In this document: piece by piece, positions 51,594 to 60,189 of the stretch
How positions within the stretch are numbered: position 1 is the first letter of the stretch
Layout: each line of letters begins with the position of its first letter
Assembly (NCBI GenBank): GCA_023386815.1
Contig: JAEWIZ010000015.1
Location: 1 to 64,000 of the forward strand
Direction: 5' to 3'
Source: Bacillota bacterium
GTDB taxonomy: Bacteria > Bacillota > Clostridia > Lachnospirales > Lachnospiraceae
Length of the DNA: 64,000 nucleotides
Translations under genes and position numbers: made by a program
The notes under the pieces: model-generated
Database searches by the model: none
What the model saw: the letters and a program-made list of their open reading frames with translations, nothing else
What the model was told of the DNA's origin: nothing

Positions 51594-52349
51594 TTAATCC
51601 ATCAAATCACTCATCTGATACATGCCAGCCGGCTTACCAGGCAGATATTTTGCTGCTTGTACAGAGCCCTTCGCAAAGATAGCTTTTGAATAAGCAGTAT
51701 GCTTAATCTCAATTACTTCATCGGTACCTGCAAATATCACTTCATGTTCGCCCACAATAGTTCCGCCGCGAACTGCGGATATTCCTATCTCCTTCTTCTC
51801 TCTGGGAACTCGCTCACTGGAACGGTCATATTTATAACCGTACTCATTATTCAAAGCCTCATTAATCGAATCCGCCAAGGCCAGTGCGGTACCAGAAGGA
51901 GCATCTACCTTTTTATTGTGATGCTTTTCTACAATCTCAATATCAAAACCTGCATCTGCTAAAATTGCAGCAGCATCTTTAATAAGCTTTGAGATTAAAT
52001 TAATACCCATGGACATGTTAGCTGATTTTAAGATCGGTATGCTCTTCGCTGCCTGTTCAATTGCCTCTAACTGCTCTTTTGAGAATCCAGTGGTGCAAAG
52101 AACAATGCCTACTTGATTTTCTATTGCAAAATCCAGCATTTCCTCCAGATTAACAGGTGCAGAAAAATCTATAATTACATCTGCCATTACCTTGCATTTG
52201 GTAAAGCTTTGGTACACTGGATACTTGTTAATACGATTCTGTATTACATCGATACCTGCCACGATAACTGCATTTTCATCCGCATCTACGATATCGGTAA
52301 TTACTTGACCCATTTTTCCGTTACAACCACGTAAAATGATGTTTGTCAT
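51594..52349 (-). CDS. dapB: 4-hydroxy-tetrahydrodipicolinate reductase
   Basis: A 251-residue DapB. IILRGCNGKMGQVITDIV is the N-terminal NAD(P)H motif; VEKHHNKKVDAPSGTALALAD near residue 140 is the catalytic block with HH and K; ISAVRGGTIVGEHEVIFAG follows. It reduces the DapA product in lysine and diaminopimelate synthesis. The pathway also feeds dipicolinate for spores. GGAGG precedes the ATG; it is the second gene of the operon, 59 bases after dapA. Confidence 0.97.
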   Translation of the reverse strand: MTNIILRGCNGKMGQVITDIVDADENAVIVAGIDVIQNRINKYPVYQSFTKCKVMADVIIDFSAPVNLEEMLDFAIENQVGIVLCTTGFSKEQLEAIEQAAKSIPILKSANMSMGINLISKLIKDAAAILADAGFDIEIVEKHHNKKVDAPSGTALALADSINEALNNEYGYKYDRSSERVPREKKEIGISAVRGGTIVGEHEVIFAGTDEVIEIKHTAYSKAIFAKGSVQAAKYLPGKPAGMYQMSDLMD

Positions 52350-52408
52350 ACGCTGCCTCCTATCGGGTGATAGTTTTTATTAATAGTTTTTCTAAAATAA
52401 TACACAGA

Positions 52409-53299
52409 TTATACTGTTTTAATACCTATTGCCTTCATTTCCTTTAATAGTCGCTCTGCATTTGCCGGCTCCATCTCTGTTAATGGCATCCGTAAATTTC
52501 CTACCTCAAAGCCCATCAAATTAACTGCTTTCTTCACAGGGATAGGATTAACCTCACAGAACAAAGCATTAATGAGCGGGAAGTATTTTAACTGTAACTC
52601 ACGGCTTGCTACTACATCACCCTCTAAATATTTCATAACAATATCATGAGTATCCTTGGGTGCGATATTAGATAATACAGAGATAACCCCCTGACCGCCT
52701 AGTGACATTACAGGAACAATCATATCATCATTACCTGAGTATAAATCAATCTTTCCTCCAGTCAGCTGCATAATCTCTGCCACCTGGGCAATGTTTCCGC
52801 TTGCTTCTTTAATACCTACGATATTCTTTACATTCTTTACTAAAGCAGCTACTGTTGCGGGGGTAAGATTACATCCTGTTCTACCAGGTACATTATATAA
52901 GATAATTGGTATATTAACAGACTCAGCTACCGCTGTAAAATGTGCAACCAAACCTTTCTGGGTCGCCTTATTATAGTATGGTGTTACTAATAATAATGCA
53001 TCTGCACCATATTTTTCAGCTTCCTGGGACAAATAGATTGCAGTATCTGTCGCATTGGAGCCGGTTCCTGCTACTACCGGTACTCTCTTAGCCACCTTTT
53101 CCACAGTATATCTAATACATTCCAAATGCTCCTCATGAGTTAATGTGGATGCTTCACCAGTGGTTCCACAAATGATAATACTGTCGGTACCCTCTGCGAT
53201 CTGATATTCAATTAATTCTCCAAGCTTTTCGTAATCTACCTCATTATCCTGTGTAAATGGTGTAATGATAGCTACTCCTGCTCCTTTAAATACTGCCAT
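52409..53299 (-). CDS. dapA: 4-hydroxy-tetrahydrodipicolinate synthase
   Basis: A 296-residue TIM-barrel aldolase. IICGTTGEASTLTHEEHL near residue 43, YYNKATQKGLVAHF near 107, LYNVPGRTGCNLTP near 134 with catalytic Tyr, and IVGIKEASGN near 158 with the Schiff-base Lys identify DapA. It condenses pyruvate with aspartate semialdehyde. AGGAGG lies before the ATG. Expression is under the lysine riboswitch upstream. Confidence 0.97.
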   Translation of the reverse strand: MAVFKGAGVAIITPFTQDNEVDYEKLGELIEYQIAEGTDSIIICGTTGEASTLTHEEHLECIRYTVEKVAKRVPVVAGTGSNATDTAIYLSQEAEKYGADALLLVTPYYNKATQKGLVAHFTAVAESVNIPIILYNVPGRTGCNLTPATVAALVKNVKNIVGIKEASGNIAQVAEIMQLTGGKIDLYSGNDDMIVPVMSLGGQGVISVLSNIAPKDTHDIVMKYLEGDVVASRELQLKYFPLINALFCEVNPIPVKKAVNLMGFEVGNLRMPLTEMEPANAERLLKEMKAIGIKTV

Positions 53300-53340
53300 A
53301 ATGCAATCCTCCTATTTCTCCGCATCTGATATAAGTTATC

Positions 53341-53425
53341 GGAAGTAGTATTTTACTTCTGATAAAAGGCGCTGTACTTGCGCCGTGCATCTCGATTATA
53401 GGAACATGATTTTATTCCTATAATC
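53341..53425 (-). promoter_or_regulatory. Three further hairpins in the dapA leader
   Basis: After the riboswitch terminator, the dapA leader carries three consecutive stems in transcription order: a perfect 11-bp stem (53425-53415 with 53404-53394), a GC-rich stem GGCGC/GCGCC (53384-53368) followed by TTTT, and a 6-7 bp stem (53360-53341). The second looks like a weak intrinsic terminator. They may give a second layer of control or protect the mRNA. Confidence 0.5.
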
Positions 53426-53489
53426 TTATTCACTCTATATTTATCCTTCGAATTCATTTGTTAAGATACATTTATGGTTACCTGCAAAC

Positions 53490-53776
53490 AAAAAAAAGCC
53501 GACCATAGAGTCGACATTAAAGAATCCCTGCATGGTACCAGGATAGTTCTATCCATATGTTCCTACAGCATAAAATATTCTTTAAGCAGCCCTCCATCAT
53601 ATAGTCTCCCAAGATTCTTGTGAGTCTTCCAATGATGACAGTTGTATGGTTATTCACCATACCCCCAGCAATAAAGATTCAGGTCTTTACCACTTCGGCA
53701 CTATTTCCTTTCACTGCGTTCTTCTATGCCTGACATATCCAGCAGTATACTCTTAAACAATGCAACCTCTACCATA
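53490..53776 (-). promoter_or_regulatory. Lysine riboswitch (L box) with terminator
   Basis: Read on the minus strand, the aptamer (about 53776-53585) shows the L-box signature: GGTAGAGGTTGCA, AAGAGTATACTGC, GTGAAAGGAAATAGTGCCGA, AGTGG, TTGCTGGGGGTATGG, ACTGTCA and the closing GGAGGGCTGC. Helix P5 is longer than in the Bacillus lysC aptamer. An intrinsic terminator follows: GTCGAC-TCTATG-GTCGGC at 53515-53498, then eight T (53497-53490). The AAAGAAT/ATTCTTT pairing between is a possible antiterminator. High lysine should terminate transcription before dapA. A T-box was considered and does not fit. Confidence 0.9.
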
Positions 53777-54060
53777 AGCAATATGTATTTTTCACAATAT
53801 TCGTACCCTAATAATAACATTGAGGTTTTTTTCTGTCAATACTAAAATACTTTTCGGGTTATTATCTTATCTGACCTACTTTCCAGAATGTCACTTTTCA
53901 ACCATTAATAAAGTTTTATACGTATTTAAGATTAATTTGAATACTAACGGGGAAAATAAATGAAATATATGAAATCATTAATTTTTATATTGCTACTAAT
54001 TAAACGATATAATTCTTAATTACAATCCCTAAGCATCAATGTATTGTAATTATTTAATTA

Positions 54061-54118
54061 TTAGGCATTTACGAAACGATATAGTTTGTTGTATTTTTTG
54101 AGTTTCGCAATTACCTAA
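54061..54118. repeat. 58-bp palindromic repeat element, copy 2
   Basis: The arms TTAGGCATTTACGAAAC (54061-54077) and GTTTCGCAATTACCTAA (54102-54118) pair at 14 of 17 positions. The right part TTTTTGAGTTTCGCAAT is shared exactly with the 153-bp element near 30.6 kb, and the outer ends are the same. It lies 33 bases before the P450 start codon, as copy 1 lies before yigZ. Confidence 0.65.
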
Positions 54119-54150
54119 TTTAATTATGATAGGAAGGAGATATTAAGGTT

Positions 54151-55416
54151 ATGCCAGTACTAGAACATGTAGAGAAGGAGAAAGGCTTAGACCATACTTT
54201 TGCACTTTTAAGAGAGGGGTATTTGTTTATAGGCAACAGAGCTGCCAAGTATCAAACCGATCTATTTGAAACTCATGTCATGGGTGAAAAAACGATTTGT
54301 ATGACCGGTGAAGAAGGGGCTAAACTATTTTACAATTCTGAATTGTTTCAAAGAAACGGTGCAGCACCCATTCGAGTACAAAAAACATTGTTTGGTGTGA
54401 ATGCAATACAAACAATGGATGGCGAAGCTCATCTTCATAAAAAACAGCTTTTTTTATCCTTCATGAACCAGTCTGAATATCAGAAGCTGTCATCACTTGT
54501 AAAGGAACAATGGGAAAACTACTCTAATTTATGGACAAGGAAAGATCAAATTGTTTTATTTGATGAGGTAAATGAGATTTTATGCCGAGCTGCCTGCAAC
54601 TTTGCCGGTATTACGTTAGATGAATCCGAGGTTAAGTCTCGTGCAAAGGATTTTAGTGATATGATAGATTCCTTTGGTAAGGTGGGGTCAGATCATCGAA
54701 AAGGAAGAAAAGCCAGAACTCGAACAGAGGAATGGATCACAAATATGATAGAGGAGGTTCGTCTAGGCCAAAGAGTCGTGCCAATGGACACTCCTTTGCA
54801 TGCAATGGCTACTTTCCAGAGCTTAGAGGGTAGCCAAATGGATCAGCAAATGGCAGCCATTGAACTTATTAACTTCATCCGGCCTATTGTAGCAATCTCA
54901 ACTTATATCACTTTTGCAGCCTTATCTCTTCACAATTATCCTCGGTGTAAGGAACAGCTTATGAAAGGTGAGCCAGCTTATGCAGATTGGTTCGTACAAG
55001 AGGTTCGAAGATTTTATCCCTTCGGTCCCTTTGTAGGCGCCCGTGTAAAAAAAGATTTTTCGTGGGGTGGCAATAACTTTAAAACAGGTACCCTGGTATT
55101 ACTTGATCTTTATGGAACTAACCATGATACTAGACTATGGAGGAATCCGGATGAATTTGAGCCAATGCGTTTTAAGGATTGGAAAGAAAACTTATTTAGC
55201 TTTATTCCGCAGGGCGGCGGAGATCCAACCAAAACACACCGCTGTCCGGGAGAAGGAATTGTAACTGAAGTTATGAAAACAAGCATCGAATTTCTTGTAA
55301 AACAAATAGAATACGAGGTACCGAAGCAGAATTTAAACTATCCCATGAATCAGATCCCTACTCTGCCGGAAAGCAGATTTATCATTTCAAACGTAAAGCG
55401 TAAATTGCCCAAATAA
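54151..55416 (+). CDS. CYP152-type cytochrome P450, fatty-acid peroxygenase
   Basis: A 421-residue P450 of the CYP152 (P450-BSbeta/P450-Cla) type, with near-identical length to P450-BSbeta (417). The haem Cys is Cys365 in GGGDPTKTHRCPGEG. The I-helix carries Arg244-Pro245 (NFIRPIVAIS) where ordinary P450s have an acid-alcohol pair, as in BSbeta Arg242-Pro243; this Arg holds the fatty-acid carboxylate. Gln87 (NAIQTMDG) fits BSbeta Gln85. Such enzymes use hydrogen peroxide directly to hydroxylate fatty acids at alpha or beta, or to decarboxylate them, with no redox partner. No redox-partner gene is nearby. In an anaerobe it may detoxify peroxide while modifying lipids. Confidence 0.93.
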   Translation: MPVLEHVEKEKGLDHTFALLREGYLFIGNRAAKYQTDLFETHVMGEKTICMTGEEGAKLFYNSELFQRNGAAPIRVQKTLFGVNAIQTMDGEAHLHKKQLFLSFMNQSEYQKLSSLVKEQWENYSNLWTRKDQIVLFDEVNEILCRAACNFAGITLDESEVKSRAKDFSDMIDSFGKVGSDHRKGRKARTRTEEWITNMIEEVRLGQRVVPMDTPLHAMATFQSLEGSQMDQQMAAIELINFIRPIVAISTYITFAALSLHNYPRCKEQLMKGEPAYADWFVQEVRRFYPFGPFVGARVKKDFSWGGNNFKTGTLVLLDLYGTNHDTRLWRNPDEFEPMRFKDWKENLFSFIPQGGGDPTKTHRCPGEGIVTEVMKTSIEFLVKQIEYEVPKQNLNYPMNQIPTLPESRFIISNVKRKLPK

Positions 55417-55492
55417 CCTGATAAGTTGTTTGACTGTTTATTTAAACATTTAGATACAGCAAGTCGATTCATTTTGATTCACTTTTATAAAT

Positions 55493-55539
55493 AACAGGTT
55501 CGCTAGAAACTATTTCAAATGTTTCTTATCGAACCTGTT
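55493..55539. terminator. Hairpin between P450 and SSB-like gene
   Basis: AACAGGTTCG at 55493-55502 pairs with CGAACCTGTT at 55530-55539; AGAAAC/GTTTCT extends it inward. Neither side has a clean T run. It lies between convergent genes and could serve both. Confidence 0.6.
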
Positions 55540-55575
55540 CTCTTCAATATGATGATTCTAACTTTATGAATTCTT

Positions 55576-56208
55576 TTAATATTCCTCTAAATATTCAAGC
55601 TTGCTCACAGAAACCTCATAAGCTATGCGCTTCTCAAATTCCGTGTCCGTAAGCTTTTTCTGATATTCACGGCTCTGAATACGTCCCCAGACCTGTACAT
55701 GACCTCCGACTGCAAAGGATTCAGCAAATCTTGCATTTCGTCCCCAGCAGATACAGGGAATATAGTCAGATTTTCCATAGGGGCGATTGACTGCTAACAG
55801 TACGTCTGCGATCTCTCTTCCCAAAGGTGTCTTTCGATAAATTGGCGGCTTGCAGACAAAGCCATCTAAGAAAATATGATTCGGCTTTGCATTTTCAGTT
55901 AATTCATCCATCATCTTAACCTCTCTCGCAAATACCGAAAGCACTAATTTATTTTTACTCTCCTCATGACGGTTATAGGAACGGAATTGTCCTAACACCT
56001 CAACAAATTTGCCTTTGTAATCCTGTTTTACGTCAATGAGACGCTCTGATACCATTACCGGGATCATGTCATAGGAATTACTTAGACGACTCACCACTAC
56101 TTCTAATACATAGAAGCCCTCTCCAAATACATCATGACTGAATGTGAAGTCACTGATTACCTCTCCTGCAATACTTACTTGATTGTTATCAAATACTTTA
56201 TCGGTCAT
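55576..56208 (-). CDS. SSB-like protein with two OB folds
   Basis: A 210-residue protein of the single-stranded DNA-binding family. Two OB-fold modules appear: residues about 7-100 (NQVSIAGEVISDFTFSHD ... GKFVEVLGQFRSYN) and 108-205 (NHIFLDGFVCKPPIYRKTP with GREIADVLLAVNRPYGKSDYIPC, ending VQVWGRIQSREY). The second resembles canonical SSB (RxTplGkei...D..l..v). The acidic Gly-rich tail with DDDIPF of housekeeping SSB is absent, so this is a secondary SSB or PriB-like protein. It is divergent from typA across a 580-bp region with an 11-bp repeat array. Confidence 0.82.
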   Translation of the reverse strand: MTDKVFDNNQVSIAGEVISDFTFSHDVFGEGFYVLEVVVSRLSNSYDMIPVMVSERLIDVKQDYKGKFVEVLGQFRSYNRHEESKNKLVLSVFAREVKMMDELTENAKPNHIFLDGFVCKPPIYRKTPLGREIADVLLAVNRPYGKSDYIPCICWGRNARFAESFAVGGHVQVWGRIQSREYQKKLTDTEFEKRIAYEVSVSKLEYLEEY

Positions 56209-56313
56209 ATCGTACCTCTCCCTTCTTTTCCGGCGTTTATTCTTACGCCAATCTGCTCTAAAATGTGGTGGTATTTCTTAGGTGTGATGTTCGTCTAGCT
56301 TGAGTTTGACGTA

Positions 56314-56495
56314 AGTATATCGCAGCATTGCTTCAGTATTGCATAAGTAGCTCTCAAGTATTGTTTAACTCTTGCTTAAGTATTGCGCAAGTATTACACT
56401 TTACTTCAATATTCGATTGCTACACATTGACTATACTTTGGCTATACTAAGGCAATACTTTAGCCATACTTTGGTTATACTTTTACTATGGTTCA
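56314..56495. repeat. Inverted array of phased 11-bp repeats
   Basis: From 56324 to 56422, nine 11-bp units follow in exact register, most with consensus AGTATTGCnnA (best at 56335, 56357, 56379, 56390). After 7 unrelated bases, six more 11-bp units (56430-56495), such as GCAATACTTTA and GCCATACTTTG, are the same motif in reverse complement (AAGTATTGC). The two arms could pair, or present sites at one per helical turn. The remainder of 56209-56313 and 56496-56695 shows AT-rich DNA and no gene. Confidence 0.75.
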
Positions 56496-56695
56496 ACATA
56501 GGAATCCCTCGAAATAACCTACGTTTAAAATATATGCATTTTTCCATATTTTAGAAGTACTTTTTTATATAATAGTATAGTTTTTCCAAAATTTGTAACC
56601 TTATACAATGGGAACTTATTTTGTACAAAAATATTTATTAACTTTTCCATATTGACTTTTTTTGCCCTTTAGCCCCGCAACCTTTCAAATAGACA

Positions 56696-56725
56696 TTGCA
56701 ATTTAAATACACGTTGTGCTACAAT
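56696..56725 (+). promoter_or_regulatory. Probable typA promoter
   Basis: TTGCAA (56696-56701) and TACAAT (56720-56725), 18 bases apart, 61 bases before the chosen ATG. Confidence 0.55.
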
Positions 56726-56786
56726 ATACGAGTTGTTTTTATATAATATGTATAAGCGTGAACATCACGCAGATCGGAGTTACTTA

Positions 56787-58619
56787 ATGAAACGAGAGGA
56801 TATACGAAATATCGCCATCATCGCCCATGTTGATCATGGTAAGACTACATTGGTTGATGAATTACTAAAACAAAGCGGTGTATTTCGTTCCAACCAAGCA
56901 GTCGTAGAGAGAGTCATGGATTCCAATGCAATTGAACGGGAACGCGGTATTACTATTTTGTCAAAGAATACTGCAGTAATGTATCAGGGAACCAAGATTA
57001 ATATCATAGATACACCAGGCCATGCCGACTTTGGTGGTGAGGTGGAACGTGTTTTAAAGATGGTAAACGGAGTAGTCTTGGTCGTAGATGCCTTTGAAGG
57101 CCCTATGCCACAGACAAAGTTCGTTTTAAAGAAGGCTTTGGATTTATCATTGCCTGTGATTGTATGTGTGAACAAGATGGATCGACCGGAAGCAAGACCC
57201 GTGGAAGTTGTTGATGAAGTATTAGAGTTATTATTAGAATTAGATGCTAGTGATGAGCAGCTTGATTGTCCATTTATCTATGCATCTGCAAAAGCTGGTG
57301 TTGCCTCACTTTCTATGGAAGAAACCAGCCCAGATATGGTTCCTTTATTTGAAACTATCATAAACTATATTCCTGCACCGGAAGGAGACCCTGAGAAAGG
57401 AACTCAGGTGCTTATTAGTACCATTGACTATAATGAATATGTGGGTCGTATCGGAATCGGTAAAGTAGATAACGGTGTCATCCGTGTAAATCAGGACGCA
57501 GTACTTGTAAATGCACATGAGAAGGATACAAATGTCAGAGTTAAGATCAGTAAGCTCTATGAATTCGATGGCTTAAAGCGTGTGGAAGTAAATGAAGCAA
57601 CCATTGGCTCCATCGTAGCAATCTCTGGTATTGCTGATATCCATATCGGAGATACCATTTGTTCCCCCGAGAATCCGGAGGCAATTCCCTTCCAGAAGAT
57701 TTCTGAACCTACGATTGCAATGTTCTTTAATGTAAATGACAGCCCTCTGGCTGGTATAGAAGGAAAGTTTATGACCTCAAGACACTTACGTGACCGGTTA
57801 TTTCGTGAGCTAAATACTGACGTGAGCCTACGTGTAGAGGAAACTGATACAACGGAAAGCTTTAAGGTTTCTGGACGTGGTGAGCTTCATCTTTCCGTAT
57901 TAATTGAAAATATGAGACGTGAAGGCTATGAATTCTCCGTAAGTAAAGCTGAGGTTCTGTATAAAACCGATGAAGACGGTAATAAGCTGGAACCAATGGA
58001 GCATGCTATGGTAGATGTGCCTGATGAATATGCTGGTGTGGTTATTGAAAAGCTGGGTCAACGTAAAGGTGAGATGATTAATATGCATACGTCCGGCAAT
58101 GGACATACCCGTGTTGAATTCTCCATCCCTGCAAGGGGCTTAATTGGCTATCGTGGAGAGTTTCTTACAGACACTAAGGGTAATGGTATCATTAATACTC
58201 TATTCGACGGCTATGGTCCTTTCAAGGGAGATATTCAATATCGTAAAAATGGTAGTTTAATAGCCTATGAGTCAGGTGAAAGTATTACCTATGGTTTATT
58301 CAATGCCCAGGAACGCGGTTCGTTATTTATCGGAGCTGGTGTAAAGGTATATGCTGGTATGGTTGTTGGTCAGAATCCAAAGGCTGAGGATATCGAGGTA
58401 AATGTTTGCAAACGTAAGCAGTTAACCAATACCCGTTCCTCCAGTGCTGATGAGGCATTAAAGCTTACACCTCCTAGAATCTTAAGTCTGGAACAGGCGT
58501 TAGAATTCATTGAAACAGACGAGCTTTTAGAGGTAACACCTCAGAGCCTGCGCATTCGTAAGAAAATTTTAGACAGTACCTTACGTATGAGAGATCGCCG
58601 TAATAGGCAAAACAATTAA
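56787..58619 (+). CDS. typA: Translational GTPase TypA/BipA
   Basis: A 610-residue ribosome-associated GTPase. AHVDHGKTT (G1), RGITI (G2), DTPGHADFGGEV (G3) and NKMD (G4) are intact; the EF-G-like domains and the C-terminal BipA-specific region (VCKRKQLTNTRSSSADEAL, then TPPRILSLEQALEFIETDELLEVTP) follow. It acts in ribosome assembly and stress adaptation. The start is ATG 56787 (MKREDIRNI), with GGAG 8 bases upstream; the frame is open from 56733 without a ribosome site. The original terminator downstream has been split by an insertion sequence. Confidence 0.97.
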   Translation: MKREDIRNIAIIAHVDHGKTTLVDELLKQSGVFRSNQAVVERVMDSNAIERERGITILSKNTAVMYQGTKINIIDTPGHADFGGEVERVLKMVNGVVLVVDAFEGPMPQTKFVLKKALDLSLPVIVCVNKMDRPEARPVEVVDEVLELLLELDASDEQLDCPFIYASAKAGVASLSMEETSPDMVPLFETIINYIPAPEGDPEKGTQVLISTIDYNEYVGRIGIGKVDNGVIRVNQDAVLVNAHEKDTNVRVKISKLYEFDGLKRVEVNEATIGSIVAISGIADIHIGDTICSPENPEAIPFQKISEPTIAMFFNVNDSPLAGIEGKFMTSRHLRDRLFRELNTDVSLRVEETDTTESFKVSGRGELHLSVLIENMRREGYEFSVSKAEVLYKTDEDGNKLEPMEHAMVDVPDEYAGVVIEKLGQRKGEMINMHTSGNGHTRVEFSIPARGLIGYRGEFLTDTKGNGIINTLFDGYGPFKGDIQYRKNGSLIAYESGESITYGLFNAQERGSLFIGAGVKVYAGMVVGQNPKAEDIEVNVCKRKQLTNTRSSSADEALKLTPPRILSLEQALEFIETDELLEVTPQSLRIRKKILDSTLRMRDRRNRQNN

Positions 58620-58638
58620 TTTAGATAGACTATAAAAT

Positions 58639-58700
58639 CAGATAAATCAGACTGATTCATCTGGTATGAAAAAGAGGCTGCTTTTTGAATTGCCCCCATA
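58639..58700 (+). terminator. typA 3' hairpin and left arm of the split terminator
   Basis: A small stem (CAGAT-AATCAG with CTGATT-ATCTG, 58639-58663) follows typA by 20 bases. After it comes AAAAGAGGCTGCTTTTTGAA (58669-58688), whose complement TTCAAAAAGCGCCTCTTTT now lies at 60241-60259 on the far side of the insertion sequence. The original terminator was thus one long hairpin ending in a T run. Confidence 0.6.
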
Positions 58701-60189
58701 GGGAGCATCCCAAAGTTTGTGTAAACCTTCAAACTGATGTAAAATAAAATTACTCAGTTTGGAGGTTTTATTTTATGGCAAAGAGAAGAAGGGACGAATC
58801 TCCCGAAAGACAAGCACTACGAGAAATGGTTAATGGGTATCTGAAAGAAAATCCGGTTAAGAATGGAACAGACGTCAATGCTCTCATGAGAGAAATGATG
58901 TCAGTTATCCTAGAAGGCAGCCTGGATGGTGAGATGGATGAGGAACTGGGTTACTCTAAGTATGATTTCCGGAACAAAGAAACAGATAACAGCAGAAATG
59001 GCTATAACTCAAAAACATTACATACCAGTTATGGTGACATGGAACTGGACGTTCCCCGTGACCGAAATGGGGAGTTTGAGCCTAAAATCGTTAAGAAATA
59101 TCAAAACACTCTGACCCAGGACATGGAGGAAAAAATCATTTCCATGTATGCCAAAGGAATGACAACTGGAGATATTGAGAGCCATATGCAGGAACTTTAT
59201 GGTGTAGATATTTCAGACAGTACTATCAGCCGAATCACAGATAAAATACTCCCTATCGTGAAGGAATGGCAGGAACGACCACTGGAAGAAATATATGCAG
59301 TGGTATTCATGGATGCTATACATTTTCATGTAAGAAATGAAGGACGAATTGTAAAAAAAGCAGTCTATATCTCCATTGGTATTGATATGAGCGGACGCAA
59401 AGATGTACTTGGTATGTATGTCGGAGAAAATGAAAGTGCGAAATTCTGGCTTTCTATTATGAATGGTTTAAAGAATCGTGGAGTGAGGGATATACTGATC
59501 GCATGCGTAGACGGTCTGACCGGATTTCCTCAGGCCATTGATGCGGTTTTTCCGAAAACAGAAATTCAACAGTGTATTATTCATCAAATCCGGAATACGA
59601 CAAAGTTTGTATCCTACAAGGATATCAAGACACTCATGGTTGATTTAAAACGTGTGTATGCAGCACCTACTGAAGATATTGCATTAAACGAACTGGATTC
59701 GTTTGATACAAAATGGGGAGGAAAATACCCTAAAATAGCAAAGTCTTGGAGGGACAGCTGGGTTAACCTTTCAACATATTTCAAATATCCCGAAGCCGTT
59801 CGCAGGCTTATTTATACCACAAATGCCATAGAGGGTTTTAACCGGCAGCTTCGGAAAGTTACCAAAAGCAAAACCGTATTTCCTACAGATGACAGCCTTC
59901 TGAAAATGCTATATCTAGCCACAATGGACATCACGAAAAAATGGACTGGACACCGTCAGGACTGGGGACAGATTCACTCCCAGTTGGAGATATTCTTTGA
60001 AGAAAGGTTATCCTAAAGCATATAAACCAAGGTGCTAAAACTGCCGAAGGGGAGTTTTACTTGACAACCCCAAAAACAGATTTATAATAAAATCATGGGC
60101 AAGATCCACTGAAAAATGGCCTTGCCCATAAATAATCACTTAAATTTTATATCAGTTTTTTGAGTTTACACGGACTTTGAAACGGCCTC
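58701..60189 (+). mobile_element. IS256-family insertion sequence, complete, 1489 bp
   Basis: Imperfect terminal inverted repeats have the conserved core CAAAGTTTGTGTAAAC (58711-58726) on the left and GTTTACACGGACTTTG (60164-60179) on the right, 14 of 16 matching, with 10 less conserved outer bases on each side. The flanks carry an 8-bp direct repeat, CCCCCATA, at 58693-58700 and 60190-60197, as expected for this family. One intact transposase gene fills the element. Between transposase and right end (60017-60163) there is a hairpin (GGGCAAG with CTTGCCC, about 60097-60127). Confidence 0.88.
58775..60016 (+). CDS. IS256-family transposase
   Basis: A 413-residue mutator-type transposase, full length. 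The catalytic triad is Asp180 (VVFMDAIHFHV), Asp246 (LIACVDGLTGFPQAI) and Glu353 (TTNAIEGFNRQLRKVTKSK), with the C/H signature QQCIIHQIRN between. The N-terminal DNA-binding region ends near RNGYNSKTLHTSYGDMELDVPRDR. GGAGGT lies 8-9 bases before the ATG. No frameshift or stop disrupts it, so the element may still be active. Confidence 0.97.
   Translation: MAKRRRDESPERQALREMVNGYLKENPVKNGTDVNALMREMMSVILEGSLDGEMDEELGYSKYDFRNKETDNSRNGYNSKTLHTSYGDMELDVPRDRNGEFEPKIVKKYQNTLTQDMEEKIISMYAKGMTTGDIESHMQELYGVDISDSTISRITDKILPIVKEWQERPLEEIYAVVFMDAIHFHVRNEGRIVKKAVYISIGIDMSGRKDVLGMYVGENESAKFWLSIMNGLKNRGVRDILIACVDGLTGFPQAIDAVFPKTEIQQCIIHQIRNTTKFVSYKDIKTLMVDLKRVYAAPTEDIALNELDSFDTKWGGKYPKIAKSWRDSWVNLSTYFKYPEAVRRLIYTTNAIEGFNRQLRKVTKSKTVFPTDDSLLKMLYLATMDITKKWTGHRQDWGQIHSQLEIFFEERLS

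Noticed and set aside
53490..53776. T-box leader
   Set aside because: No AGGGTGGTACCGCG-type T-box sequence; the lysine aptamer core is clearly present instead.
56314..56495. CRISPR array or plasmid iterons
   Set aside because: Units are 11 bp with no spacers, reverse orientation midway, and no replication initiator gene is adjacent.
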